From: Ulvibacterium sp965248315
Lineage (GTDB): Bacteria > Bacteroidota > Bacteroidia > Flavobacteriales > Flavobacteriaceae
Reading direction: 5' to 3'
Assembly: GCF_965248315.1 (NCBI RefSeq)
Contig: NZ_CBDFIX010000002.1
Location: 186,001-250,000, forward strand
DNA: 64,000 nt
The notes beneath the pieces were generated by a model, which was given only the letters and a program-made list of their open reading frames with translations, searched no databases and was not told where the DNA came from. The position numbers were made by a program, and so were the translations under genes. Shown piece by piece: positions 43,138 through 52,863 of the stretch (position 1 is the stretch's first letter; the number at the start of each line of letters is the position of its first letter).

Positions 43138-46100
43138 AAAAAACGCTTCAACAGGAAAATTTGCACAATTGGGCATAGTACCGATGCTATTATGTATTAT
43201 AACATCTTGTACCTCGGAAACTGCTATTAAGAATCAAACCGAGCCAAAAAAAGTTTTTCAATTGCTTGATGAATCTGTTACAGGTATCGATTTTACCAAC
43301 AAACTAGCTTATGACAATGAGTTCAACGTTTACAAATACCGTAATTATTACAACGGTGGCGGTGTTGCTATTGGGGACATTAACAATGATAGCCTTCCGG
43401 ATATTTATTTTATCGCCAATCAAGAAAAGAACCGACTCTTTCTGAACAAAGGGAATTTTAAATTCGAGGACATCACGGATCGATCTATGGTAGGAGGAAC
43501 AAAACCTTGGTCTACAGGAGTAGCAATGGTAGATATTAATGCAGATGGTTATCTTGATATCTATGTCTGCAATTCCGGTGATTTAAATGGGGAAAATAAA
43601 CAAAATGAACTTTTTATAAATCAAGGAGATACAACCTTCAAGGAAATGGCCGCCGAATACAATTTAGATGACAAAGGCTTTTCCACACATGCCTCATTTT
43701 TTGATTACGACAAGGATGGGGATTTGGATGCCTATATCCTGAATAACTCCTATAAGGCCATTGGAGGTTTTGATCTAAAGCTGAACCAACGGAATAAAAG
43801 GGACGTTCTAGGGGGCGATAAATTAATGGAGAACATAGACGGTAAGTTTGTGGATGTAAGTGAAAAGGCCGGTATCTATGGTAGCGTTATAGGTTTTGGT
43901 TTAGGGGTTACCGTCGGTGATGTAAATAATGACGGATGGGAAGACATTTACGTATCCAATGATTTTTTTGAACGGGATTACCTCTACATCAATAATCAGG
44001 ATGGTACATTTTCCGAGCAGCTCGAAAATCAGATTACGGCTACAAGTGTAGCTTCCATGGGTGCGGATATGGCAGACATTAACAATGATGGTCACAACGA
44101 TATTTTTGTCACCGAGATGCTTCCTTCGGACTATGATCGCCTTAAAACGGTAACTACTTTTGAGGATTGGAACAAATACCAATTGAACCTCAAAAGCGGG
44201 TATTACCACCAGTTCACAAGAAACACCTTTCAACTGAACAATGCTAACAATTCGTTTAGCGAAATTGGGCGGTTAAGTGGTGTCGAGGCTTCCGACTGGA
44301 GTTGGGGCGCCCTTATATTTGATATGGACCATGACGGTTTTAAGGATCTGTTTATAGCGAATGGGGTTTATAGAGACCTTACTGATCAGGACTACCTCCT
44401 ATACCTTTCCAACGAGGAAATTTTAAAATCTATGATCAGCAATGATACTATCAATTATGCAAAGTTGATAGAGATCATTCCCTCCAACAAAGTGAAAAAC
44501 CATGCCTATAAAAATTTAGGTAAACTTAATTTCGAGATTTACGAGCAATCAGGTCTATTACAAGAGAGCTTTTCAAATGGAGCAGCCTATGGGGATCTGG
44601 ATAATGATGGGGATCTGGATCTGGTAGTGAACAATCTCAATATGGAGTCCTTTGTCTATCAAAATACCACTATGGATTCTGGACAGGTACATTATCTCAA
44701 ATTTGACTTAAAAGGGGAAAATAAAAATACAAATGCCATCGGTTCAAAAATAAAAATCGAACCTTATTCCATTGCAATAGAAAACCAGCCGGTACGTGGT
44801 TTTCAATCGAGTATGGATATTCGTACCAATATTGGGCTAAAGACCGATGACCCTGTTGCCGTTACCATAACCTGGCCTTCGGGCAAGATTACCAAGCTGA
44901 ATGATGTTAATGTTAATCAAACTTTGACGCTTTATGAAAAGGAGGCTGGAACAATAGAAAGAAAAAACACGGAAGCTGTTAAGAAGATATTCGAAAAATT
45001 GGATTGGGATAACGGCTACGAGCATCGTGAAAATCGTTTCGTGGATTTTGATAGGGATCGTTTGCTCAACCACATGTGGAGCACGGAAGGGCCAAAGGTT
45101 TCCATGGCCGACGTAAACAAAGATGGCCGAAAAGATTTGTTCATTGGCGGATCTAAGGGCAACCCGGCTACATTATTCCTAGGAACCCAGGATAAACCAA
45201 TCCAAAAAATAACCAATGATTTTGATAAGAACAGTGAATCCGAAGACATGGGCAGTTTATTCTTCGATGCGGACAACGATGGGGATCTAGATCTCTATGT
45301 ATGCAGTGGTGGTATTGAGTATTCCCAGTTTTCGGCTGATTTCTCAGACCGTCTTTATTTGAACGATGGTGCCGGAACTTTTACCCTATCCAAACAACAA
45401 CTTCCCGTTAAGGGATCATTCCATAGTACTTCCATTGTACGGGCTGCAGACGTGGACGGTGATGGAGATCAGGACCTCTTTGTGGGCGAACGGATAATTC
45501 CCCTTAAATATGGTTCGCCTTGTTCGGGGTTTTTACTCCAAAATGATGGTCAGGGAAACTTCACGGAGGTTACTGGTCAACAAGCCCCGGAACTGGAGGG
45601 AATAGGGATGATTACCGATGCCCAATTCCAAGATTTGGATGCCGATGGTGATCAAGATCTAATAGTAATCGGTGAATTTATGGGAATTGAACTATTAGTA
45701 AATGAAAAAGGAAGGTTTAGTAGAAAAGCCAATAACAAGCTTGCAGATTTAAAGGGATGGTGGAACACCATTCACTCAGCAGATTTGGACAATGATGGGG
45801 ATATGGATTTCATATTGGGCAACCATGGTCTTAATAGCCGATTCGAGGCAAGTGCTGAAAATCCGATAACCCTATACTCCAAGGATTTTGATGGCAACGG
45901 CTTTACAGACCCCATTCTTACTTTCCGTAGGGACGATGGAAAAGATTACCCCTATGCACTTCGACATAACTTAATAGAACAGATGAAAGTCCTCAACAAG
46001 AAATTTCCCAACTACCAATCCTTTAAAAATGCATCCATTACAGACATGTTCTCACCTCAAGAAATGGAGGGGGCCTACCGTTTGGAGGCGAACATTCTTT

Positions 46101-46444
46101 CATCCGTAGTATTAACAAATGAAGGGGATTTCAATTTCAAGGTTCAGGAACTCCCCATAGAGGCGCAGTTTTCGACTACTTATGCGATCACAACCCATGA
46201 CTTTGACAAGGACGGAGATCAAGATATTGTTCTGGGAGGAAACCTATACAACGTAAAACCCGAAGTGGGTCGGTATGACGCCTCCTACGGTGTTTATTTG
46301 GAAAACTTGGGAGCCATGAAATTTATAAATCGGGAGAGCGGAAACGGTTTTAACGTAAAGGGAGAAATCCGTGATATGGTGATAGATGGTCAACAACTCA
46401 TTGTCGCTAGAAATAGGGACTCTTTGGTTCTTTTTAAATTTTAA
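43118..46444 (+). CDS. Giant CRTAC1/ASPIC-UnbV FG-GAP lipoprotein, copy 2
   Basis: 1108 residues from the ATG at 43118 (43106 is also possible). The signal reads PMLLCIITSCTSE after a basic stretch. The layout matches copy 1: an FG-GAP block with DINNDS, DINADGYLD and DYDKDGDLD loops, an ASPIC/UnbV domain at about 525-605 (VRGFQSSMDIRTNIG, WPSGKI), then a second FG-GAP block. About fourteen calcium loops are visible. Identity with copy 1 is high around NNSY/NNSL-type strands (FFDYDKDGDLDAYILNNS), so the genes arose by duplication. It starts within the end of the small lipoprotein gene and ends three bases before copy 3. Confidence 0.85.
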   Translation: MFWIRNKKNASTGKFAQLGIVPMLLCIITSCTSETAIKNQTEPKKVFQLLDESVTGIDFTNKLAYDNEFNVYKYRNYYNGGGVAIGDINNDSLPDIYFIANQEKNRLFLNKGNFKFEDITDRSMVGGTKPWSTGVAMVDINADGYLDIYVCNSGDLNGENKQNELFINQGDTTFKEMAAEYNLDDKGFSTHASFFDYDKDGDLDAYILNNSYKAIGGFDLKLNQRNKRDVLGGDKLMENIDGKFVDVSEKAGIYGSVIGFGLGVTVGDVNNDGWEDIYVSNDFFERDYLYINNQDGTFSEQLENQITATSVASMGADMADINNDGHNDIFVTEMLPSDYDRLKTVTTFEDWNKYQLNLKSGYYHQFTRNTFQLNNANNSFSEIGRLSGVEASDWSWGALIFDMDHDGFKDLFIANGVYRDLTDQDYLLYLSNEEILKSMISNDTINYAKLIEIIPSNKVKNHAYKNLGKLNFEIYEQSGLLQESFSNGAAYGDLDNDGDLDLVVNNLNMESFVYQNTTMDSGQVHYLKFDLKGENKNTNAIGSKIKIEPYSIAIENQPVRGFQSSMDIRTNIGLKTDDPVAVTITWPSGKITKLNDVNVNQTLTLYEKEAGTIERKNTEAVKKIFEKLDWDNGYEHRENRFVDFDRDRLLNHMWSTEGPKVSMADVNKDGRKDLFIGGSKGNPATLFLGTQDKPIQKITNDFDKNSESEDMGSLFFDADNDGDLDLYVCSGGIEYSQFSADFSDRLYLNDGAGTFTLSKQQLPVKGSFHSTSIVRAADVDGDGDQDLFVGERIIPLKYGSPCSGFLLQNDGQGNFTEVTGQQAPELEGIGMITDAQFQDLDADGDQDLIVIGEFMGIELLVNEKGRFSRKANNKLADLKGWWNTIHSADLDNDGDMDFILGNHGLNSRFEASAENPITLYSKDFDGNGFTDPILTFRRDDGKDYPYALRHNLIEQMKVLNKKFPNYQSFKNASITDMFSPQEMEGAYRLEANILSSVVLTNEGDFNFKVQELPIEAQFSTTYAITTHDFDKDGDQDIVLGGNLYNVKPEVGRYDASYGVYLENLGAMKFINRESGNGFNVKGEIRDMVIDGQQLIVARNRDSLVLFKF

Positions 46445-46447
46445 GAC

Positions 46448-49400
46448 ATGAGATACGCACTAGGTGTTTTCGTCATAACTTTCCTACTTTTAGTGGGTTG
46501 CTCGGAAACTAAAAAAGAGGTTCCTACCGAAAGAGCGGCGATTTATTTCCACAGCGTTCCCTCGGACAGTAGCGGTGTGGATTTTTCAAATAATCTGCAC
46601 CATAATGATGACCTTAATATCATTGAATATCTCTACTACTACAATGGAGGTGGGGTGGCCATCGGCGATATAAACAATGATGGTCTAGAGGATATCTATC
46701 TGTCCGCAAACCAAACTCCGGACAGGCTCTACCTAAATCTAGGAAATCTAAAGTTCAAGGATATAACCGAAGAAGCGGGCATGGTATTGGACTCAACTTG
46801 GTCTACCGGTGTGACTATGGAAGATATCAATAATGATGGATTTCTAGATATTTACGTTTCTAAAGTCGGAGATTATAAAAATCTTAAAGCACATAATTTG
46901 CTCTATATCAATAATGGCAATAATTCCTTTACGGAATCGTCGTCTCAATATGGTCTTGATTTTTCAGGGTTTTCCACTCAGGCTTCTTTTTTTGATTACG
47001 ACAACGATGGTGACATGGATATGTACCTGATGAACCACTCCATCCACACCCCCAGAAGTTATGGCAACATAAGCATTCGGCAACAAAAGGATTCACTTGC
47101 CGGCGACCGATTCTTCGAAAATACTTTGAATGAAGGCAAGGCAAACTTCATTGATGTCACAGATGAATCGGGCATCTACAGCAGTGCCTTAGGATATGGA
47201 TTGGCCATTACTACTGCTGATATCAACAAAGACGGTTTCATGGACATTTATATAGGCAACGACTTTCATGAGGACGATTATCTTTATATCAACCAAGGAG
47301 ATAGAACTTTTAAGGAATCAAGGGATGCATCTCTAAACCATACCGCCCGATTTACAATGGGCGTGGATATAGCCGACATAAACAATGATCTGCTTCCTGA
47401 TATTTTCACCTTGGACATGATGCCTTTTGATCATGAAATTTTCTTGAAATCCGGAGGAGAAGATTCCGATAAAGTAAGCCAAATCAAAAATAATTTTGGT
47501 TTCGGCACCCAATATGCGAGAAATACACTTCAGCTAAACAGGGATAACCAATCTTTCTCTGACATAGCTTTGATGACGGAAACCTACGCCACAGATTGGA
47601 GTTGGTCCCCATTGATCCAGGATTTTGATAATGATGGCCTTTTGGACATTTACGTAACCAATGGCATTTACAAACGCCCCAATGACCTCAACTACATCAA
47701 TTATCTGAGCAATGTAGATTTTGCGAAATATGACCAGACCAAGCAAAATGAAATTGAGAAAAAGTTGATTTACCAAATGCCCACCATTAATATCCCCAAT
47801 GTACTTTTTCGCAATAAAGGGATCTTGGAATTTGAAAGGCTTACCAACGCATCCGGACTCCAACCTTCGTATTCCAACGGGGCAGCATATAGTGATTTGG
47901 ATAACGACGGCGATCTGGATATTGTTGTCAATAATATTAATCAAAAGGCCTTTGTACTTGAAAATAGAAGCTCAAATCAAGCCAATAATAATTTCGTCTC
48001 ATTTGAATTGAAGGGAGATGAAACATACAAAAACCCTTCTGGTTCAAAACTGTACCTCTATGCCAATGGCAAGACATTCTATAGAGAGCTTGCAACCACC
48101 AAGGGATTTCAATCCTCCTCTTCGCATAGATTGCATTTTGGGCTTGGGCCTACTAAAAAAATTGATTCCGTTAAGATTCAGTGGTTGGACGGAAAGGAAC
48201 AGATAGAAATGGACCTGGTCATTAACCAACACCACACCATAGAAAGAAATGCCACGAGAACCCTCTTGGAAAATGAAAGCTCTAAGGATGAACCAGATAG
48301 CAAGGTTGCCACTTTTCCATATGTACATATTGAGAACAACTATCTGGATTATGAACGTGAGATATTAATCCCGGAAAAACTATCTTCGGAAGGGCCCTGC
48401 CTGCTCAAAGCGGATTTCAATGGCGATGGACGGGACGATATTTTTGTGGGATCATCAAAATATCAATCTCCTTCGCTTTTTATACAGCAAAGGAATGGGA
48501 CCTTCTTAAAGGATAGAAAAAGTGAATTCATCAAGGACATTGAATATGAAGATGTAGACGCCACTGCTTTTGATTTGGATAATGATGGCGATTTGGATCT
48601 TTACGTGATGAGTGGAGGGAATGAAAAAGTAGAAGGTGATCCGTATCTGGAAGACCGTATCTATATCAATGATGGGAAAGGCACATTTAGCCGACTTAAA
48701 ATCGATTTGATCAGGACCAATGGGGGAAGTGTATCTTCAGGAGATTTCAACGGGGATGGGTTTACGGACCTCTTTATCGGTAACCGTTCCATTCCCGGTG
48801 GATATGGTCTATCCCCAACTAGCTACATCCTGGAGAACAATGGCAAAGGTAGTTTTAGAGTAGTGGCACAGTCCAGTATGGGTATGATAACGGATAGTCA
48901 ATGGGCCAACATAAATGATGACGATCTTTTGGACCTCGTGCTCGTTGGAGACTGGATGCCCATCACCATTCTTATAAACCAAGGGGATTCCAAGTTTGTG
49001 GATAAGACAAAAGCCTATGGTTTGAACAAGACTCACGGTATGTGGAATACAATATGGGTGACGGACTTGAATGGGGATGGCAAAAACGACATTTTAGGAG
49101 GTAATGCTGGCCTGAATATGAAGTTCAAGGCCTCACAGGAGCGCCCTTTAAAATTATATGTCGATGATTTTGACGAAAATACCCAACCAGATCCCATTAT
49201 TTTTTATGATTTCTTTGGAGACTACGTACCCTTTGCCTCCAAAGACCGATTGGCCCAGCAACTTCCCTCCCTAAAGAAGCGATTTTTGGGTTATAAGGAG
49301 TTTTCAAAAATAAGTGCCATTACGGATTTGACAGGGTGGCAGGAAAAGGATATCCTAGAAACCAAAACCATATATGAACTTAAATCCATGGCCTTTATCC

Positions 49401-49729
49401 AAGAGGATAGTACATTTCAAGGTATATCCTTGCCTAAGGAGGCCCAAATGAGTAGCATTGAAGATTTTCTTGTGGATGCCCACCAAGGTGAAAACCAGAG
49501 CATAGTATTTGTGGGCAATTATCTGGACTATACCACGGAACTAGGTCAAAGCAGTTCAAATTCAGGAGGGATACTTACTTATGGGGAAGACGGCATATTC
49601 AACTTTACGGATTATTTGCCCTTACCCCCTGCTATAAATGCCAGACAGATACTAAAAATTGATGAGGATACATTTTTGGTGGTCTCAAATGATGGCCCAG
49701 CATACACTTTTAATCTAATAATGCCCTAG
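46448..49729 (+). CDS. Giant CRTAC1/ASPIC-UnbV FG-GAP lipoprotein, copy 3
   Basis: 1093 residues with a clean lipoprotein signal (FLLLVGCSETKKE). It is the most divergent of the three: the NNxNY-rich middle (RPNDLNYINYLSNVDF) and C-terminal third differ, but the YYNGGGVAIGDINNDGLEDIYL opening (split: YYNGGGVAIGD, INNDGLEDIYL) and the ASPIC/UnbV domain at about 515-595 (KGFQSSSSHRLHFGLG) are conserved. About thirteen calcium-binding loops are visible. The three unequal copies in one operon suggest parts of one surface assembly or three ligand specificities; the sequence does not tell which. Confidence 0.85.
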   Translation: MRYALGVFVITFLLLVGCSETKKEVPTERAAIYFHSVPSDSSGVDFSNNLHHNDDLNIIEYLYYYNGGGVAIGDINNDGLEDIYLSANQTPDRLYLNLGNLKFKDITEEAGMVLDSTWSTGVTMEDINNDGFLDIYVSKVGDYKNLKAHNLLYINNGNNSFTESSSQYGLDFSGFSTQASFFDYDNDGDMDMYLMNHSIHTPRSYGNISIRQQKDSLAGDRFFENTLNEGKANFIDVTDESGIYSSALGYGLAITTADINKDGFMDIYIGNDFHEDDYLYINQGDRTFKESRDASLNHTARFTMGVDIADINNDLLPDIFTLDMMPFDHEIFLKSGGEDSDKVSQIKNNFGFGTQYARNTLQLNRDNQSFSDIALMTETYATDWSWSPLIQDFDNDGLLDIYVTNGIYKRPNDLNYINYLSNVDFAKYDQTKQNEIEKKLIYQMPTINIPNVLFRNKGILEFERLTNASGLQPSYSNGAAYSDLDNDGDLDIVVNNINQKAFVLENRSSNQANNNFVSFELKGDETYKNPSGSKLYLYANGKTFYRELATTKGFQSSSSHRLHFGLGPTKKIDSVKIQWLDGKEQIEMDLVINQHHTIERNATRTLLENESSKDEPDSKVATFPYVHIENNYLDYEREILIPEKLSSEGPCLLKADFNGDGRDDIFVGSSKYQSPSLFIQQRNGTFLKDRKSEFIKDIEYEDVDATAFDLDNDGDLDLYVMSGGNEKVEGDPYLEDRIYINDGKGTFSRLKIDLIRTNGGSVSSGDFNGDGFTDLFIGNRSIPGGYGLSPTSYILENNGKGSFRVVAQSSMGMITDSQWANINDDDLLDLVLVGDWMPITILINQGDSKFVDKTKAYGLNKTHGMWNTIWVTDLNGDGKNDILGGNAGLNMKFKASQERPLKLYVDDFDENTQPDPIIFYDFFGDYVPFASKDRLAQQLPSLKKRFLGYKEFSKISAITDLTGWQEKDILETKTIYELKSMAFIQEDSTFQGISLPKEAQMSSIEDFLVDAHQGENQSIVFVGNYLDYTTELGQSSSNSGGILTYGEDGIFNFTDYLPLPPAINARQILKIDEDTFLVVSNDGPAYTFNLIMP

Positions 49730-49838
49730 ACCTATAAATTTTAAATATTTCAACTAAAAATAGGTACGCGCTTAATAGGAAAAGTGGTATCTTTTATTCA
49801 CAGGAATTGTAAAACCGATACCCTTGTTCCCTTTTAAA

Positions 49839-51044
49839 ATGTACATAGGACCCTATCTCCCAAAAAGTGTTTTTGTAGTACTATTTTTTTTTCTAATCAT
49901 TTCATGTTCCGACGATAATCCAGTAGATGATAATGAAGTTGTCCTAACCTGTTTTGATGGTATCCTTAATGGGGATGAAATCACTGTGGACTGTGGAGGT
50001 GTATGTCCTGGTTTTTGCCCTTTGGAAAGTATAGGTATATTGGAAGGTGAACTTGTAAGCGACTTACAACTTGATCCAAGTGTGGAATATCGACTTACTG
50101 GCCCATATCTTATAAGGGACAAGGCAGGTTTATCCATTCCGGCAGGAACGGTAATCAAAGCGGATCCCGGAGTAGGTGCCTATATTGCAGTGGCCCAAGG
50201 CGGTATACTATTTGCGTTTGGACAGCCGGAAAACCCGGTGATCATCACTTCCGGTGCAGAAAATCCAGCGCCTGGTGATTGGGGAGGGATTATCATTTGT
50301 GGTAAAGCTCCAATTGACACCGGTGAGGTTGGCCGATCGGATATTATTGATATTTTTTATGGAGGCTCCGAGTTAGAGGATACATCCGGAGGGCTTAACT
50401 ATTTACGAATTGAATATGCTGGTGCCGTAGCTGAAAATCAACAAAATTTTGACGGTATTGCCCTTTACGGAGTGGGTGCATTTACAAATGTCACCAATGT
50501 GCAGACCTATGAAAGTCTGGGAAACGGAATCCGGTTCATTGGGGGCAATGCAGATGCAGAAAGACTTGTCGTTACCAATGCCGCGGGAAATGGCATAGCC
50601 GTGACCAATGATTGGAGCGGGAATGGAGATTCCTGGTACTTGTCCGGTGTTTCCAAGGCCGGAATCCAAATTGCCAGCAATGAACTAGTAGAAAGTCCCA
50701 ATCCCATTGTTACGGATACCATACGTAATATCAGTCTGGTGGGACCCACTTTTGAAGAAGGGTTGAACTATTCCGAAGCAGGGGGGAGTTATGTGCTCAC
50801 CAACGTCCATACAACGGGCATGCAATTAGGAATCAATGTTGAAGGACCGGCGGCTTCAAATCAGATAGACCTAGGTAATCTACAAATCGATTCCATCCAA
50901 TTTGATAATCCGGCAACAGATTTTGTTCCGACCAATTACACCGGTACCAATCCCGGATTTTATCAAGAAAATATGACTATAGGTGCTGGGAACGAAGCCC
51001 TAAAACCCGATTGGGCTAATGGTTGGACAAGAGGTTTGCAATAA
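49839..51044 (+). CDS. Lipoprotein with DCGG motif and right-handed repeat body
   Basis: 401 residues from the ATG at 49839 (a TTG at 49824 would add five). The signal ends FFFLIISC and is followed by SDDNPVDDN, an acidic tract consistent with surface export. Next comes CFDGILNGDEITVDCGGVC (a motif common in Bacteroidota exported proteins), then a Gly/Asn-rich body with regularly spaced beta strands (GIRFIGGNADAERLVVTNAAG) typical of parallel beta-helix folds. No catalytic residues are recognisable. It may be the last gene of the giant-lipoprotein operon (95-base gap). Its stop is only three bases from the convergent plug-protein gene. Confidence 0.7.
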   Translation: MYIGPYLPKSVFVVLFFFLIISCSDDNPVDDNEVVLTCFDGILNGDEITVDCGGVCPGFCPLESIGILEGELVSDLQLDPSVEYRLTGPYLIRDKAGLSIPAGTVIKADPGVGAYIAVAQGGILFAFGQPENPVIITSGAENPAPGDWGGIIICGKAPIDTGEVGRSDIIDIFYGGSELEDTSGGLNYLRIEYAGAVAENQQNFDGIALYGVGAFTNVTNVQTYESLGNGIRFIGGNADAERLVVTNAAGNGIAVTNDWSGNGDSWYLSGVSKAGIQIASNELVESPNPIVTDTIRNISLVGPTFEEGLNYSEAGGSYVLTNVHTTGMQLGINVEGPAASNQIDLGNLQIDSIQFDNPATDFVPTNYTGTNPGFYQENMTIGAGNEALKPDWANGWTRGLQ

Positions 51045-51047
51045 GTT

Positions 51048-52853
51048 TCAATCCACATACATTGATTTTCGGATGGAAACTGGTCTGTTGTCATAAGTAA
51101 GCCCTTCCAAATGGATTTCAAACTCTCCGGTCACATCAGAGGTAAAAAAATCCAATTGGGTCTGTCCATCCCTCAAATTGAATTTTGGAATCCAAAGTAA
51201 TTGTAAGCGATCATCTGGTAGACGGTATTTGGAATCCGCAGGATTTATTCCGTCATATTGTTGTACAAAGTATTTCTTGTTCGGTTGGGGCTTCATAATT
51301 TCTTCCATCAAAATTGCGCTATTCTTTTGAAACTGTTCATAACCATCACCCGCCTTGGTCCTTATAATCAGGGCACCCTGAAATACTTCGGGTCCAAAAA
51401 CAAGTCTATGCCTCAATACGGTCATGGCTTCAATGGTACGGGCATCGAACTCCAGAAGGGCATTATTATCTTGTATTAGACAGCCATCCATTAGGATCAA
51501 CGGAGGTAAATCCGCAACTTGGGTGTAATCGAACCCTTTTATACGTATGGCTTCATTGTCCCTGTCCACCCTTTTATGGGAAACATCCTTAATAATTTCC
51601 ACAATGGTTTCACGTACCGTTTTAAAACGTACGTAATCGTCCAGTAGATACACTTCTTTTTCTTTGTTGTCCGAAAACTGTCTTAGTGGATTGGACAAGA
51701 TAGAGTCCGGTCGAAATTGAAAATAGGAGTTTTCGATTTGATTATGAATACTTCGTTGTAGAATCTTCTCTCGCATTGATGAGTCAATCCTTATCCCCGC
51801 AAAAACCAATTTGGAATGGTCTAAAGGTTTCTGCTCCCTTAACCGAACCTCATATCCTTCCGAATTAACAGCCAAAACCTGTACAACAGCCTTCTCCCCA
51901 GAATGGTAACCGTCTATATTTAGATGAAAATTTCCCAATTCGTCAGTCTCTACTACTTCAAAAAAGTAGTCCTCCCCTGGAATGCATAGCGCAACCTTTA
52001 AATTCTGAATGGATCTGTTCTCTTGAAGTGCAATGACCTTACCCGAAAACAGTTCTCCGCGTAGTTCGGGGAGATAAATGGTATCTCCAATTGCGGCCAA
52101 AGGTTTTACGTTGGAAGCATGATTCTTTTCAAAAAAATCTAGCATTCCTGATTGTGCCGATGCCGGAAGACTATCCTTTTTTCTAACGGAAATGGAATAG
52201 TTGCCTTCTAAGGTTTCGCTCTGATCCTTATTGTGAAACAAAAGGGATACTTTTTCGCGTTTTTTAAATCTTTTGTCCGGAATCATTAGGCTTAAAGGTG
52301 ATATGTTTGTAGGGGTAGCCTTATTTGCCAGGGAAACCGCTCCATTGTTTAATTGCAAGGGCTTCCCCTGGGAATTGAACTCTGAGGATACTAGTTTCCC
52401 TTGTACATCTTGATTGGCCATATAAGGGTTTATAATCGCAACATTACCCTGAAAAAAATCCGCTTGGTCCTGATTTCGCATCCAACTCGTATAGGCCACT
52501 AATGTATAACCTCCCGAAACGATATCGGTAGGTACGAAGAAATCGCCATGGCCAACCCCATTTTCCAATAAAATTTTATGTTTAAAAACGACTTTGCCTC
52601 CAGTGCCGATCAATTCCACATAAGCAATTTTGCTTAGCTTGCTTAAACCCCCGCTTCCACGCTCCAAACAATATACCTTGTAATAGAGATATTCGCCTGT
52701 TAAGAACAGAGAGGAATTTACATGGACAAAGATACCTTCTTGGGGAACGGTCTTAAAACCATTTATCTGATCATTTGTCTTTAGGGCAACCTGGCCCAGC
52801 CCTATGGCAGGGGTTGTAAACCATATCAATAAAATACATAATAAACGTTTCAT
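51048..52853 (-). CDS. Exported MG2-like/plug-domain protein
   Basis: 601 residues with a signal peptide (about 1-21). The N-terminal domain (about 35-145; VHVNSSLFLTGEYLYYKVY and GGYTLVAYTSWMRN) resembles the MG2 domain of alpha-2-macroglobulins. A carboxypeptidase-regulatory-like fold lies in the middle, and about residues 430-505 resemble a TonB plug (PPLILMDGCLIQDN, FQGALIIRTKAGDG) without any barrel. Proteins of this type accompany outer-membrane receptors in Bacteroidota; their function is unknown. It is the last of four leftward genes, following a DUF4249 lipoprotein. Confidence 0.7.
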   Translation of the reverse strand: MKRLLCILLIWFTTPAIGLGQVALKTNDQINGFKTVPQEGIFVHVNSSLFLTGEYLYYKVYCLERGSGGLSKLSKIAYVELIGTGGKVVFKHKILLENGVGHGDFFVPTDIVSGGYTLVAYTSWMRNQDQADFFQGNVAIINPYMANQDVQGKLVSSEFNSQGKPLQLNNGAVSLANKATPTNISPLSLMIPDKRFKKREKVSLLFHNKDQSETLEGNYSISVRKKDSLPASAQSGMLDFFEKNHASNVKPLAAIGDTIYLPELRGELFSGKVIALQENRSIQNLKVALCIPGEDYFFEVVETDELGNFHLNIDGYHSGEKAVVQVLAVNSEGYEVRLREQKPLDHSKLVFAGIRIDSSMREKILQRSIHNQIENSYFQFRPDSILSNPLRQFSDNKEKEVYLLDDYVRFKTVRETIVEIIKDVSHKRVDRDNEAIRIKGFDYTQVADLPPLILMDGCLIQDNNALLEFDARTIEAMTVLRHRLVFGPEVFQGALIIRTKAGDGYEQFQKNSAILMEEIMKPQPNKKYFVQQYDGINPADSKYRLPDDRLQLLWIPKFNLRDGQTQLDFFTSDVTGEFEIHLEGLTYDNRPVSIRKSMYVD

Positions 52854-52863
52854 GGGACAAAAA

